From Pantoea sp. A4 (lineage in GTDB: Bacteria > Pseudomonadota > Gammaproteobacteria > Enterobacterales > Enterobacteriaceae), in NCBI RefSeq assembly GCF_000295955.2, contig NZ_ALXE01000052.1, positions 1 through 52,203 on the forward strand: DNA of 52,203 bases, written 5' to 3'. Positions within the stretch are counted from its first letter, which is position 1. The number at the start of each line of letters is the position of its first letter. A program made the position numbers and the translations under genes. Positions 34,920-44,583 of the stretch are shown here, in pieces. The notes under the pieces were generated by a model, which was given only the letters and a program-made list of their open reading frames with translations, had not been told where the DNA came from and did no database searches.

Positions 34920-35906
34920 TTATTGCTCAGCCTTACAGAGCGCGGTAATTTTCTGCATGAGCGGTGCGAGTGCATCACCTTGCAGTTGTGCATCTACCGG
35001 TAAATACCACCAGTTTTCCTGCGCAAAGGTGCGGCATTTCACCGCATCTTTTTCCGTCATCAGCAGCGGTTGTTCCGGCTGAGTCAGTGCGACCAGTTCC
35101 GCTTTGTGATAGGCATGGTGATCGGCAAAAGCGATTTCCGCCACTGGCGTTAGCCCTTGCTGGCGCAACGTGTTGAAGAAACGCGGTGGATGGCCAATAC
35201 CCGCCATCGCGACCACCTCTTTGAAGGTGGACAGCGCTCGCTTCTCGCCGCTGCGCATATTGACAGCCAGCCCAGGGCTGAGCGTCATCGCAATTTCTCC
35301 TGCCAGTGCCGTGCCACCATTTGTCACTACGGCATCAACCTGCTTTAAGCGAGAGGCTCGCTCGCGCATCGGCCCGGCAGGCAGCCACCAGCCATTGCCG
35401 AAGCGACGCTCACCGTCCACCACCACAATTTCAACATTACGCTGCAGTGCATAGTGTTGTAGGCCATCATCGGTGATGATGACATCCAGCGGGTATTTTG
35501 CCAGCAAACGCTCAATCGCGGCCCGACGACGAGGTGCCACGGCAACCGGGGCGTTGGTCCGCTGGGCAATTAGCACCGGTTCATCGCCAGCCTGGTCAGT
35601 GGCGGTCTGTGCCGTCACCAACAGCGGATAGCTTTCCGCTTTCCCGCCGTAGCCACGCGACACCACACCCACCTCATAACCTTGCTGCTGCAACGCCTGC
35701 ACCAGCCAGATAACCAGTGGCGTTTTGCCGTTACCACCCGCAGTCAGGTTTCCGACCACCACAACCGGTATGGGAGAGCGCCAGCTTTTGCGCAATCCAA
35801 GCCGATAGCTTAACCGGATAATGCCGCTGACCGCGCCATACAACAGGCTGAACGGCCAGAGCAGCACCCAGAGCGGGGATTTACCACTCCAGATACGCGC
35901 TATCAT
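34920..35906 (-). CDS. lpxK: Tetraacyldisaccharide 4'-kinase LpxK
   Basis: A 328-residue membrane-associated kinase that phosphorylates the 4' position of the lipid A disaccharide to make lipid IVA. An N-terminal membrane helix (PLWVLLWPFSLLYGAVSGII) is followed by Walker A GNLTAGGNGKT (52-62) and the VDVIITDDGLQHYALQRN-like catalytic region (here LDVIITDDGLQHYALQRN). Its ATG overlaps the msbA stop as ATGA. Works with the upstream flippase MsbA in lipid A synthesis and export. Confidence 0.97.
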   Translation of the reverse strand: MIARIWSGKSPLWVLLWPFSLLYGAVSGIIRLSYRLGLRKSWRSPIPVVVVGNLTAGGNGKTPLVIWLVQALQQQGYEVGVVSRGYGGKAESYPLLVTAQTATDQAGDEPVLIAQRTNAPVAVAPRRRAAIERLLAKYPLDVIITDDGLQHYALQRNVEIVVVDGERRFGNGWWLPAGPMRERASRLKQVDAVVTNGGTALAGEIAMTLSPGLAVNMRSGEKRALSTFKEVVAMAGIGHPPRFFNTLRQQGLTPVAEIAFADHHAYHKAELVALTQPEQPLLMTEKDAVKCRTFAQENWWYLPVDAQLQGDALAPLMQKITALCKAEQ

Positions 35907-37651
35907 GCGCCAAACTGCATTTTGTGCAGCTGAGCATAAGCTCCCTGCTGGGCGAGAAGCACCTCATGTGTACCGCGCTCAACGATGTAGCCATCTTCCA
36001 CCACCACAATTTCATCGGCTTTTTCGATGGTGGACAGGCGGTGCGCAATTACCAGCGAGGTACGGTTTTTCTGTAGTTCGTCCAGCGCAGACTGGATAGC
36101 ACGTTCAGATTCGGTATCCAGTGCTGAAGTCGCTTCATCAAGGATCAAAATCGGGGAGTCACGCAGCAGCGCGCGAGCAATGGCAATACGCTGGCGCTGA
36201 CCACCAGAAAGCAGCACACCGTTCTCACCAATCACCGTATCCAGGCCATTGTCCATTTTATTGATGAAGTCCATGGCGTGTGCCATCGTCGCCGCACGTT
36301 CAATCTCTTCACGGCTGAACTGGTCTTCGCGCGCATAGGCGATGTTATTCGCGATGGTATCGTTAAACAGGTGGACACTCTGGGAAACCAGCGCAACCTG
36401 GTTACGCAGTGCACGCAGCTGATACTCACGCAGGTCATGCCCATCCAGTAAAATTTCGCCCTGCTGGATATCATAGAAACGCGTCAACAAACTCGCCAGA
36501 GTCGACTTACCAGAACCGGAACGTCCTACCAGCGCGACCGTCTTACCTTCAGGCAGATGCAGATTGATGTTGTGTAACGCAGGGGTTTCACGGCCTGGGT
36601 AGGTAAAGGTGACGTTGCGGAATTCGATTTCGCCTTTAGCACGCACCAGTTCACGGTTGCCGGTATCTTCTTCCTGCTTGGTATCGAGGATCGAGAACAA
36701 GGTCTGGCAGGCTGCCATACCGCGCTGGAACTGCGCATTGACGTTAGTCAGTGATTTCAATGGACGCATCAGCGCAATCATTGAGGAGAAGACCACGGTG
36801 ATACTACCGGCAGTCAGGGTATCCATTACGCTTGGGAAACTGGCTGCATACAGCACGAAAGCCAGCGCCAGCGAAGCAATCAGCTGAATGATAGGATCGG
36901 AGATAGACGAAGCAGAAACCAGTTTCATGCCCTGCTGGCGCATACGGTTGCTGACGCGCGAGAAACGCTCGGTTTCTACATCCTGACCACCAAACATCAA
37001 GACTTCTTTATGCCCTTTCAGCATCTGCTCTGCACTGGTGGTCACCTGCCCCATGGTATTCTGCATGTTTTTGCTGATATTACGGAAACGTTTGGAGACG
37101 TTACGGATCGCAAACGAGACCACAGGTGCCAGCACAATCAGAATTAACGACAGCTGCCAGCTGTAATAGAACATCATGATAAACAGGCCGATGATCGAGG
37201 CACCTTCACGCACCACGGTGACCAGCGCACTGGAGGATGAAGAGGCAACCTGTTCAGAATCATAAGTGATGCGAGACAACAGCGTACCCGTTGACTGCTG
37301 ATCAAAGAAGGAAACCGGCATGCCCATCATGTGGCCAAACAGACGACGGCGCATGTTCATCACCACCTGACCAGAGACCCAGGAGATGCCATAGCTTGAG
37401 ACATAGCTGGTAATACCACGAATCAGCATCAGGCCAATCACCGCCAGCGGCATCCACAGTAATACTGATTTATCCGCTTTGCCAAAGCCGTCATCCAGTA
37501 AAGGCTTCAACAGGGAGAGCATAAGGGTGTCGCCTGCGGCGTTGATCACCAGCGCCACTGCGGCCACAATTAAACCCGCTTTGTGTGGGGCGATCATTGG
37601 CCAGAGTCGACGGAATGTCTGCCAGGTTGAGAGATCTTTGTCTTGATGCAT
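35903..37651 (-). CDS. msbA: Lipid A export ATP-binding/permease MsbA
   Basis: A 582-residue ABC exporter half-transporter, exactly the E. coli length, which flips core-lipid A across the inner membrane. Six helices in residues 1-310, then the nucleotide-binding domain: Walker A GRSGSGKS (about 376-383), signature LSGGQRQR, Walker B ILILDEATSALD and switch His (VIAHRLSTIEKADEI). The frame is open for 60 nt further and would overlap ycaI; the ATG at 37651 gives the conserved HQDKDLSTWQTFRRLWP N-terminus. Its ribosome-binding site is weak (GTGA), so expression may depend on coupling to ycaI 34 bp upstream. Confidence 0.97.
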   Translation of the reverse strand: MHQDKDLSTWQTFRRLWPMIAPHKAGLIVAAVALVINAAGDTLMLSLLKPLLDDGFGKADKSVLLWMPLAVIGLMLIRGITSYVSSYGISWVSGQVVMNMRRRLFGHMMGMPVSFFDQQSTGTLLSRITYDSEQVASSSSSALVTVVREGASIIGLFIMMFYYSWQLSLILIVLAPVVSFAIRNVSKRFRNISKNMQNTMGQVTTSAEQMLKGHKEVLMFGGQDVETERFSRVSNRMRQQGMKLVSASSISDPIIQLIASLALAFVLYAASFPSVMDTLTAGSITVVFSSMIALMRPLKSLTNVNAQFQRGMAACQTLFSILDTKQEEDTGNRELVRAKGEIEFRNVTFTYPGRETPALHNINLHLPEGKTVALVGRSGSGKSTLASLLTRFYDIQQGEILLDGHDLREYQLRALRNQVALVSQSVHLFNDTIANNIAYAREDQFSREEIERAATMAHAMDFINKMDNGLDTVIGENGVLLSGGQRQRIAIARALLRDSPILILDEATSALDTESERAIQSALDELQKNRTSLVIAHRLSTIEKADEIVVVEDGYIVERGTHEVLLAQQGAYAQLHKMQFGA

Positions 37652-37685
37652 TATATTTTCACGCTGTTTGAAATAGCCGATCATT

Positions 37686-39941
37686 CTACCTGGAATCGCG
37701 TTTGACGCCAAACCACTGATGATACCAACGGGGCAAAATTTGTTCTCTCAGACCAGCAACTTGCATATTTCCGGCCTGAATTTTGACGCTGATCTGCCCT
37801 GACTGCCCGGTATCGTACCAGGTGTACCCCTGTTTCTGATAATTCTCCAGCACGGATTTTGCTGGCATCCGCCATGCATTATAGCGGGCTAAAGAGGCTA
37901 AGGCGGCCTGGCCGGAGACCTGCCGTAAGAACAGTGAAGTGGAGGAGGTCTTACTGCCATGGTGCGGCACCTGCAAAATATCACTGCGCAAATTTTCCTT
38001 CTCCAGCGCGACCAGTTGACGCTCCCCACTCTGCTCCAGATCCCCCGTGAGCAGCAGGCTAACCTGACCGTCACTGACCCGAATCACACAGGAGTCATTA
38101 TTTTGCCCAGCGCCCGGGCTGTTTTCCGGCCACAGAACAGTAAAGCGGAGTTGTTGCCACTGCCATTGCTCGCCGCGCTGGCAAGGTAAGTGCCCTTCCC
38201 ACCCCAGGGCGCTGCGCAATTCGGCGTCGGGAAAATGCCGTTTCACAGCCGACAACCCACCAACATGATCGAGGTGTTTATGGCTAAGAATCACAGATTT
38301 CACGTTCAGTCCCTGCCGCTGTAGCCATGGCACAATAATGCGATCCCCGGCATTATCCTCAGCCCAGCGAGGGCCAGCATCGTAGAGCACCGCCTCTCTG
38401 CCTTGTTGAATCACCACGCTCAAACCGTGGCCGACATCTAACAGCGTGATACGCCAGCCTTTGTCTTCCGGCAAACGCCACAGCAGCACCAACATCGCGC
38501 AGGCCAGGCAACTTGCCGGAGCGCGCCAAACGAAGCCACAACGCCACAGCAGTAATCCTCCCCATAATGTCAGCGCCCAAAACATACCGTCATACAGCGC
38601 GACCCATGCGGTGGGCAGTTGTTGCAACAACCAGAAGGTAATGTGTAATGTGCCATCCGCCAGCCACCACAACGCGTAGCTCAGCGTTGCATGGGGCATC
38701 AGCATGGCGGCCAGCAGCAAGGGAACCGTCAGTAAAGAAACCACCGGGATCGCCACCAGATTAGCCAGCAAAGCACTCAGGCTCAGACCACCAAAAATGG
38801 TTGCCTGCACTGGAACCATCAACAGCATCATCCCCAGCTGTAAATGCAGCAACTGGAGTAGCCACCAGCGTTTTTGCTGCCTGAACCGAGGCGGCAACGG
38901 AAAGTTACGGCACCAAATCAACAGTAGCAGTACCGCAATCGCTGAGAGCCAAAAGCTGTCGGAAAGCAGGGTTAATGGGTCCACAATCACTAATCCGGCA
39001 ATGCAAAGCGTCCAGAGTTGCCAACACGTTAATCGTAAGCTCAGACACTGTGTTATCCCCCACAATATCAGTGCCAGCATGGCTCTTTGCGCCGGAAGAT
39101 GGTTACCCGATATCCAGCTATATAATCCTGCCATCACCCCACCGGCGATGAGCGGCAGCATGAAACCAATGCGCGATGTCGGCAGAAAAAACTGCACGCC
39201 CCGCATCAACAACACACCAACAGCCGCCGCTAAAGCAATGTGCATGCCTGAAATCGCCATTAAATGCGCCGTTCCCGTCTCCTTTAACAACGTCCGCATT
39301 TCCGTGGAGAGCGCACTGCGATCGCCAAATGCCAGTGCCCGCAGCGTAGCCTGCTGTGGCAAGGATTGTATCAACTGCTGGTGGTAGTTCACCCAACGCC
39401 AGCGCCAGCTGCATGCAACCTGTAACGCCTGGGCCTGCTGCACTTGTCCTTGTAACGGCGTGTGATTCGCCAGGGCAAAACGCTGGGCATCAAACAGCCC
39501 CTGATTAAGACGGGCATGAACGGGACGCAGTTTTACCTGCATGTGCCATATCTGCCCGTCGCAATAGATGGCAGGATCGGATACGGTCAGCCAGACATAC
39601 AGCGGTGGGAATTGATACTTTTCTTCATGCTGGATAACCCTGACCCGAATTTGACCGCGCCGGGTGTCAGCCTCTCTCACTTCAACTTTCATCGATACCG
39701 GGGCGCGGCTCAGTCTTTCGGTGACAGACACAATCTGATGAGCTTCCGTCAACATCCAACAGGCTAATAGCAGGCACACGGCCAGAACACGGATGACTTT
39801 TCCACCTGACATCAGCATAGCGAGGCCAATGATTGCTGCAATTGTGAGGGATACACCTTGTGGAATGGCGGGTAGCCACAAGAGAGGCAACCCCATAAGC
39901 AATGTCAGTCTGGCGAGGCACATCCATGTCATCGGCATCAT
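37686..39941 (-). CDS. ycaI: ComEC/Rec2-family protein YcaI
   Basis: A 751-residue polytopic membrane protein with an N-terminal OB-like region, a competence domain (TGTAHLMAISGMHIALAAAV and GVMAGLYSWISGNHLPAQRA) and a C-terminal metallo-beta-lactamase-like domain (LLDVGHGLSVVIQQ, SHKHLDHVGGLSAV, LLLTGDLEQSGE, LQVPHHGSKTSS). In naturally competent bacteria ComEC forms the inner-membrane channel for single-stranded DNA. The full set of motifs is intact, so it is not a remnant. AGGAAG precedes the ATG. Sits upstream of msbA-lpxK as in E. coli. Confidence 0.93.
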   Translation of the reverse strand: MMPMTWMCLARLTLLMGLPLLWLPAIPQGVSLTIAAIIGLAMLMSGGKVIRVLAVCLLLACWMLTEAHQIVSVTERLSRAPVSMKVEVREADTRRGQIRVRVIQHEEKYQFPPLYVWLTVSDPAIYCDGQIWHMQVKLRPVHARLNQGLFDAQRFALANHTPLQGQVQQAQALQVACSWRWRWVNYHQQLIQSLPQQATLRALAFGDRSALSTEMRTLLKETGTAHLMAISGMHIALAAAVGVLLMRGVQFFLPTSRIGFMLPLIAGGVMAGLYSWISGNHLPAQRAMLALILWGITQCLSLRLTCWQLWTLCIAGLVIVDPLTLLSDSFWLSAIAVLLLLIWCRNFPLPPRFRQQKRWWLLQLLHLQLGMMLLMVPVQATIFGGLSLSALLANLVAIPVVSLLTVPLLLAAMLMPHATLSYALWWLADGTLHITFWLLQQLPTAWVALYDGMFWALTLWGGLLLWRCGFVWRAPASCLACAMLVLLWRLPEDKGWRITLLDVGHGLSVVIQQGREAVLYDAGPRWAEDNAGDRIIVPWLQRQGLNVKSVILSHKHLDHVGGLSAVKRHFPDAELRSALGWEGHLPCQRGEQWQWQQLRFTVLWPENSPGAGQNNDSCVIRVSDGQVSLLLTGDLEQSGERQLVALEKENLRSDILQVPHHGSKTSSTSLFLRQVSGQAALASLARYNAWRMPAKSVLENYQKQGYTWYDTGQSGQISVKIQAGNMQVAGLREQILPRWYHQWFGVKRDSR

Positions 39942-40096
39942 TACACTTCCTGGCGAAAGCGGTATTGTGACGAGTTTGCTGATGGTTTACAGGCGTTAAA
40001 AACAAGCGTGCGAGATGGTGCGCAACCTGTTTTAGTTTATGCACACCGGTTGCAGCGGAAGTGGAACCACGTTCCCCAATTTATAGCGTGCAAAAA

Positions 40097-40120
40097 AAAC
40101 GACATCCGGAGATGTCGTTT
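40097..40120 (-). terminator. Rho-independent terminator of ihfB
   Basis: On the minus strand AAACGACATC-TCCG-GATGTCGTTT is followed by a run of T (TTTTTGC). Perfect 10-bp stem, 39 bp after ihfB. Confidence 0.95.
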
Positions 40121-40159
40121 CTTAGCGTTCAGTAACAGCCAATGCGTGATGATGTGCGA

Positions 40160-40453
40160 TTATTTAGACTGATCGTAAATATTCGCGCGGTCACGCAACT
40201 CTTTGCCCGGCTTGAAGTGGGGAACGTATTTACCTTCCAAATCCACCTTGTCACCCGTTTTCGGGTTACGGCCAGTGCGCGGTGCACGATAGTGCAGAGA
40301 GAAACTGCCGAATCCCCGGATTTCGATGCGCTCACCTTCAGCCAGCGTAGTGGCCATGTGCTCGAGCATCTCTTTCACCGCATCCTCAATGGCTTTCGCC
40401 GGAATATGAGTTTGTTGGCTGGCAAGTCTTTCAATCAGTTCTGACTTGGTCAT
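40160..40453 (-). CDS. ihfB: Integration host factor beta subunit
   Basis: A 97-residue DNA-bending protein that pairs with IhfA. RIEIRGFGSFSLHYRAPRTG and the arm tip with the intercalating Pro (RTGRNPKTGD, about 60-69) are conserved, as is the C-terminal PHFKPGKELRDRANIY. The tail (YDQSK) is three residues longer than the E. coli protein. Lies 89 bp downstream of rpsA on the same strand, with a GGGCGG-N7-CCGCCC hairpin (40509-40527) in between that has no U tract and may attenuate read-through. Confidence 0.98.
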   Translation of the reverse strand: MTKSELIERLASQQTHIPAKAIEDAVKEMLEHMATTLAEGERIEIRGFGSFSLHYRAPRTGRNPKTGDKVDLEGKYVPHFKPGKELRDRANIYDQSK

Positions 40454-40542
40454 GTATCCTCCGGTTAATCCCTGTGGGGAAAGATAAAGCAGCTGATGTT
40501 ACTGATACGGGCGGCATTACACCGCCCGGGACGTCAGGTCGA

Positions 40543-42216
40543 TTACTCGCCTTTAGCCGCTTTGAACGCTTCAGCCATAGCGTTAGAGAAGTTGCCTTCA
40601 TCCTGTTTGGTGTTAACAGTGTTGATAGCTTCTTTCTCATCAGCCTGGTCTTTAGCACGTACAGACAGGCTTACAACGCGGTTCTTACGGTCAACGCCGG
40701 TGAATTTAGCTTCAACGTCGTCACCAACACTCAGAACCAGAGTTGCGTCTTCGATACGGTCCAGTGAAGCTTCAGAAGCGCGCAGGTAACCTTCAACGCC
40801 GTCTGCCAATTCAACTGTAGCACCTTTAGCGTCAACTGCAGTCACTTTACCGGTGACGATAGCACCTTTCTTGTTCAAAGTGATGTAGTTGTTGAACGGA
40901 TCTTCTGCCAGCTGTTTAACGCCCAGAGAGATACGCTCGCGCTCTGCATCAACCTGCAGTACAACAGCAGCGATTTCGTCGCCTTTTTTGTACTCACGAA
41001 CGGCTTCTTCGCCAGTCGCGTTCCAGGAGATGTCAGACAGGTGAACCAGACCGTCGATGCCGCCGTCCAGGCCGATGAAGATACCGAAGTCAGTGATTGA
41101 CTTGATTTTACCTTCAACGCGATCGCCTTTGTTGTGGGTCTCAGCGAACTGCTGCCATGGGTTGTTTTTGCACTGCTTCAGACCCAGGGAGATACGACGA
41201 CGCTCTTCGTCGATGTCCAGAACCATAACTTCAACAACATCGCCCACGTTAACAACTTTAGATGGGTGAATGTTCTTGTTGGTCCAGTCCATTTCAGAAA
41301 CGTGTACCAGGCCTTCAACGCCTTCTTCGATTTCAACGAAGCAGCCGTAGTCGGTCAGGTTGGTTACACGACCAGTCAGCTTGGTGCCTTCTGGGTAGCG
41401 CTTAGCGATAGCAACCCATGGATCTTCGCCCAGCTGTTTCAGGCCGAGAGATACACGAGTACGTTCGCGGTCGAATTTCAGTACTTTAACTGCAATTTCG
41501 TCGCCAACGTTCACGATTTCGCTTGGATGCTTAACGCGTTTCCATGCCATATCAGTGATGTGCAGCAGGCCGTCAACACCGCCCAGATCAACGAATGCGC
41601 CGTAGTCAGTCAGGTTCTTAACGATACCTTTAACTTCGATGCCTTCCTGCAGGTTTTCCAGCAGCTGATCGCGCTCTGCGCTGTTTTCAGATTCGATAAC
41701 TGCGCGGCGAGAAACAACCACGTTGTTACGTTTCTGATCAAGCTTGATTACTTTGAACTCAAGCTCTTTGCCTTCCAGGTGCAGGGTATCGCGAACTGGA
41801 CGCACGTCAACCAGTGAACCTGGCAGGAACGCACGAATACCGTTCAGCTCAACTGTGAAGCCACCTTTAACTTTGCCGTTGATAACACCGGTAACAGTTT
41901 CAGCATCTTCGTAAGCTTTTTCCAGCGTGATCCAAGCTTCGTGACGTTTAGCTTTCTCACGGGACAGCAGGGTTTCACCGAAGCCGTCTTCTACTGCATC
42001 CAGAGCAACGTCAACTTCGTCGCCCACCTGGATTTCCAGTTCACCGGCTGCGTTCTTGAACTGCTCTGCAGGGATTGCAGACTCAGATTTCAGACCCGCA
42101 TCAACCAGCACAACGTCTTTGTCGATAGAGACAACAATGCCGCGAACGATGGAACCCGGACGGGTTTCGATTTCTTTCAGTGATTCTTCAAATAGTTGAG
42201 CAAAAGATTCAGTCAT
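40543..42216 (-). CDS. rpsA: 30S ribosomal protein S1
   Basis: A 557-residue protein of six S1 (OB-fold) repeats that binds mRNA on the small subunit and helps initiate translation. Repeats are visible through recurrent GAFVDLGGVDGLLHITDM, GCFVEIEEGVEGLVHVSEMD and GIFIGLDGGIDGLVHLSDIS segments in repeats 3-5. The leader between cmk and rpsA contains a dyad CCTGCT-N11-AGCAGG (42288-42310), compatible with the structured, autogenously regulated rpsA leader known in E. coli. Confidence 0.98.
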   Translation of the reverse strand: MTESFAQLFEESLKEIETRPGSIVRGIVVSIDKDVVLVDAGLKSESAIPAEQFKNAAGELEIQVGDEVDVALDAVEDGFGETLLSREKAKRHEAWITLEKAYEDAETVTGVINGKVKGGFTVELNGIRAFLPGSLVDVRPVRDTLHLEGKELEFKVIKLDQKRNNVVVSRRAVIESENSAERDQLLENLQEGIEVKGIVKNLTDYGAFVDLGGVDGLLHITDMAWKRVKHPSEIVNVGDEIAVKVLKFDRERTRVSLGLKQLGEDPWVAIAKRYPEGTKLTGRVTNLTDYGCFVEIEEGVEGLVHVSEMDWTNKNIHPSKVVNVGDVVEVMVLDIDEERRRISLGLKQCKNNPWQQFAETHNKGDRVEGKIKSITDFGIFIGLDGGIDGLVHLSDISWNATGEEAVREYKKGDEIAAVVLQVDAERERISLGVKQLAEDPFNNYITLNKKGAIVTGKVTAVDAKGATVELADGVEGYLRASEASLDRIEDATLVLSVGDDVEAKFTGVDRKNRVVSLSVRAKDQADEKEAINTVNTKQDEGNFSNAMAEAFKAAKGE

Positions 42217-42331
42217 ATTGATAATCTTCAGGATTCTTCAATTTAACGTCCACCTGACATACCTTTCGGGTGGGGTTGTTTCACATGCCTGCTAACGTCC
42301 TGTGAGCAGGGGGTACTACAAAATTCGTTTC

Positions 42332-43021
42332 TTAAGCCGCAGGAAGACCCAGTTTTTCACGCGCATAATTCAGTGATTTTTCAATCACTTGCTCAATGCT
42401 CATACTGGTTGAATCCAGTACCAGAGCATCTGCTGCGGGAACTAATGGTGCAATGGCGCGATTACGATCGCGGTCATCACGTTCCTTTATCTCGGCTAAA
42501 AGGCGCTCAAAGTTAACACTAAAGCCCTTTTCCTGCAACTGTAGCATACGGCGCTGCGCGCGCTCTTCCGAACTCGCATCAAGAAAAATTTTCACCGGCG
42601 CATCAGGGAAAACCACGGTACCCATGTCCCGGCCATCGGCAATCAGGCCCGGTTCATCACGAAATGCACGCTGACGTCGCAGCAGTGCTTCGCGAACACG
42701 CGGGAAAGCAGCCACGCGCGAAGCGGTATTACTGACTTCCTGGGTACGAATTTCACCGGTGACTTCTTCGCCTTCAAGGATGACTTTCATTTCACCCTGT
42801 TCAGAAACAAAACGTACATCAAGGTGAGCGGCCAGTGGGACCAGCGCTTCTTCTGATTCAATATCAACCTGATGATGTAAAGCGGCCAGTGCCAGCACAC
42901 GATAAATGGCGCCAGAGTCCAGTAAATGCCACTGCAGCGTTTCTGCCATCGCTTTGCAGAGGGTGCCTTTACCTGCTCCACTTGGTCCGTCGATGGTTAT
43001 GACCGGGGCGTTCGCCGTCAT
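42332..43021 (-). CDS. cmk: Cytidylate kinase
   Basis: A 229-residue NMP kinase that phosphorylates CMP and dCMP. Walker A is GPSGAGKGT (about 11-19), and the DSGAIYRVLALAALH, RGQRAF-like RRQRAFRDEPG and DGRDMGTVVFPDAPVKIFLD segments are conserved. Two adjacent ATG codons (43024 and 43021) follow AGGAGAAA; the second gives better spacing and the family N-terminus TANAPVITIDGPSG. A longer start at 43087 is unsupported. Upstream of rpsA on the same strand, as in E. coli. Confidence 0.96.
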   Translation of the reverse strand: MTANAPVITIDGPSGAGKGTLCKAMAETLQWHLLDSGAIYRVLALAALHHQVDIESEEALVPLAAHLDVRFVSEQGEMKVILEGEEVTGEIRTQEVSNTASRVAAFPRVREALLRRQRAFRDEPGLIADGRDMGTVVFPDAPVKIFLDASSEERAQRRMLQLQEKGFSVNFERLLAEIKERDDRDRNRAIAPLVPAADALVLDSTSMSIEQVIEKSLNYAREKLGLPAA

Positions 43022-43192
43022 CATTTTCTCCTGTTTGCAGCATGCTGAGTATAACAGCCTGCCAGGCTGCATAAGAATGGGGCGCATTATACTCGGCCTA
43101 TGCGCCGTTAGTTAGCCTTTAGCGCTCACAGGATGAAAATTTTGATGGAATTCAGAAATGTCGCTCAACAATCGTACCAGTTTTGCAGCAAA

Positions 43193-43222
43193 ACCCGGCA
43201 ACAACGTCCAGTCGCCGGGTTG
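43193..43222 (-). terminator. Rho-independent terminator of aroA
   Basis: On the minus strand AACCCGGC-N14-GCCGGGTT is followed by TTGC. The 8-bp stem lies 5 bp after the aroA stop codon and ends the serC-aroA operon. Confidence 0.8.
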
Positions 43223-43227
43223 CTACC

Positions 43228-44514
43228 TTAGGCCGAGTGGCTGAGTTTGCCTAACTGCTGGAAGTAGTCAGGGAAAGTTTTCGCCGTACAGCCTGGATCA
43301 AGAATCGTCACCGGTGTGTCTGACAGCGCAACCAGTGAAAAACACATCGCCATACGATGATCATTGTAGGTGCCGATCTCAGCATGTACCAACTGAGCAG
43401 GTGGAGTGATACGAATATAATCGTTCCCCTCTTCCACTTCAGCCCCGACTTTACGCAACTCGGTCGCCATAGCCGTCAGGCGATCGGTCTCTTTTACACG
43501 CCAGTTGTAAATATTACGCAACTGCGTGGTGCCCTCGGCAAACAACGCGGCGGTAGCGATGGTCATGGCAGCATCCGGGATATGGTTCATGTCCATATCA
43601 ATCCCTTTCAGCTCACCACGTGTGCAGGCGATGTAGTCATCTCCCCACTCCACCACGGCACCCATTTGCTCCAGCACATCCGCAAAGCGAATGTCGCCCT
43701 GGACGCTATTACGACCAATGCCGGTGACACGCACCGTGCCGCCTTTAATCGCAGCCGCCGCCAGGAAGTAGGAAGCAGAAGAGGCATCACCTTCAACGAG
43801 GTAATCACCTGGCGCGATGTACTGCTGCTGGCCCTTAATCACGAAGCGACCATACTGCTCGTTTTCGACCTGCACACCAAAGCACGCCATCAGGTTCAGC
43901 GTGATATCAATGTACGGTTTAGATACCAGGTCACCTTTGATGGTGATGACAGTATCCTGCTCCGCCAGCGGTGCGGTCATCAGCAGTGCCGTCAGGAACT
44001 GGCTGGATACACTGCCGTCTACGCTCACTGCGCCGCCTTTGAAGCCACCACGCAGGCGCAGCGGTGGGTAGTCTGGATTTTCCAGATACTCAATCTCCGC
44101 GCCGCCCTGACGTAACGCATCAACCAGGTGCCCAATTGGACGCTCTTTCATGCGCGGTTCGCCGGTCAACACCACATCTTGCTGGCCCAGACACAATGCC
44201 GCTGCCAGTGGACGCATCGCTGTGCCAGCGTTCCCGAGGAACAGCTCCAGCGGCTCTTGAGCTACCAGAGCACCGCCATTGCCGGTCACTTCGCAGACAG
44301 TGCGGTCGGCAGAAAGTTGATAGCTGACACCCAGCGCTTGCAGCGCATTAAGCATGTGTTTGATATCGTCGCTATCAAGCAGATTGGTCAGGCGCGTGGT
44401 GCCTTTCGCCAATGCCGCGAGCAACAGCGCACGGTTCGATACGCTTTTTGAACCGGGCAGGTTAACGGTGCCGTCAATACGGGCAATCGGTTGTAGGGTC
44501 AGGGAGTCCTGCAT
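43228..44514 (-). CDS. aroA: 3-phosphoshikimate 1-carboxyvinyltransferase (EPSP synthase)
   Basis: A 428-residue class I enzyme of the shikimate pathway joining shikimate 3-phosphate and PEP. LPGSKSVSNRALLLAALAKG at the N-terminus and LGNAGTAMRPLAAAL (about 93-107, the PEP loop with the glyphosate-sensitive Gly and Pro) are intact. EPRMKERPIGHLVDALRQGG and the PDAAMTIATAALFAEG segment complete the active site. Second gene of serC-aroA, separated by an intercistronic terminator-like hairpin. Confidence 0.98.
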   Translation of the reverse strand: MQDSLTLQPIARIDGTVNLPGSKSVSNRALLLAALAKGTTRLTNLLDSDDIKHMLNALQALGVSYQLSADRTVCEVTGNGGALVAQEPLELFLGNAGTAMRPLAAALCLGQQDVVLTGEPRMKERPIGHLVDALRQGGAEIEYLENPDYPPLRLRGGFKGGAVSVDGSVSSQFLTALLMTAPLAEQDTVITIKGDLVSKPYIDITLNLMACFGVQVENEQYGRFVIKGQQQYIAPGDYLVEGDASSASYFLAAAAIKGGTVRVTGIGRNSVQGDIRFADVLEQMGAVVEWGDDYIACTRGELKGIDMDMNHIPDAAMTIATAALFAEGTTQLRNIYNWRVKETDRLTAMATELRKVGAEVEEGNDYIRITPPAQLVHAEIGTYNDHRMAMCFSLVALSDTPVTILDPGCTAKTFPDYFQQLGKLSHSA

Positions 44515-44544
44515 TGTGAAACCTAATCTCCAGATAAGACAAAA

Positions 44545-44566
44545 AACCCCGCCGTACGACGGGGTT
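44545..44566 (-). terminator. Intercistronic terminator/attenuator between serC and aroA
   Basis: On the minus strand AACCCCGTCG-TA-CGGCGGGGTT (one U-G pair, effective loop of about six) is followed by TTTTGTC, 17 bp after serC. It should end many transcripts and let a fraction read into aroA, as described for the serC-aroA operon of E. coli. Confidence 0.85.
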
Positions 44567-44583
44567 GGGGCAGACAGTATGAA

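Noticed and set aside
40509..40527. GGGCGG-N7-CCGCCC hairpin as a full terminator between rpsA and ihfB
   Set aside because: No U tract on the minus strand; at most a weak attenuator, so not listed as a terminator.
43357..44115. 252-codon plus-strand ORF inside aroA
   Set aside because: Antisense shadow of aroA without recognisable features.
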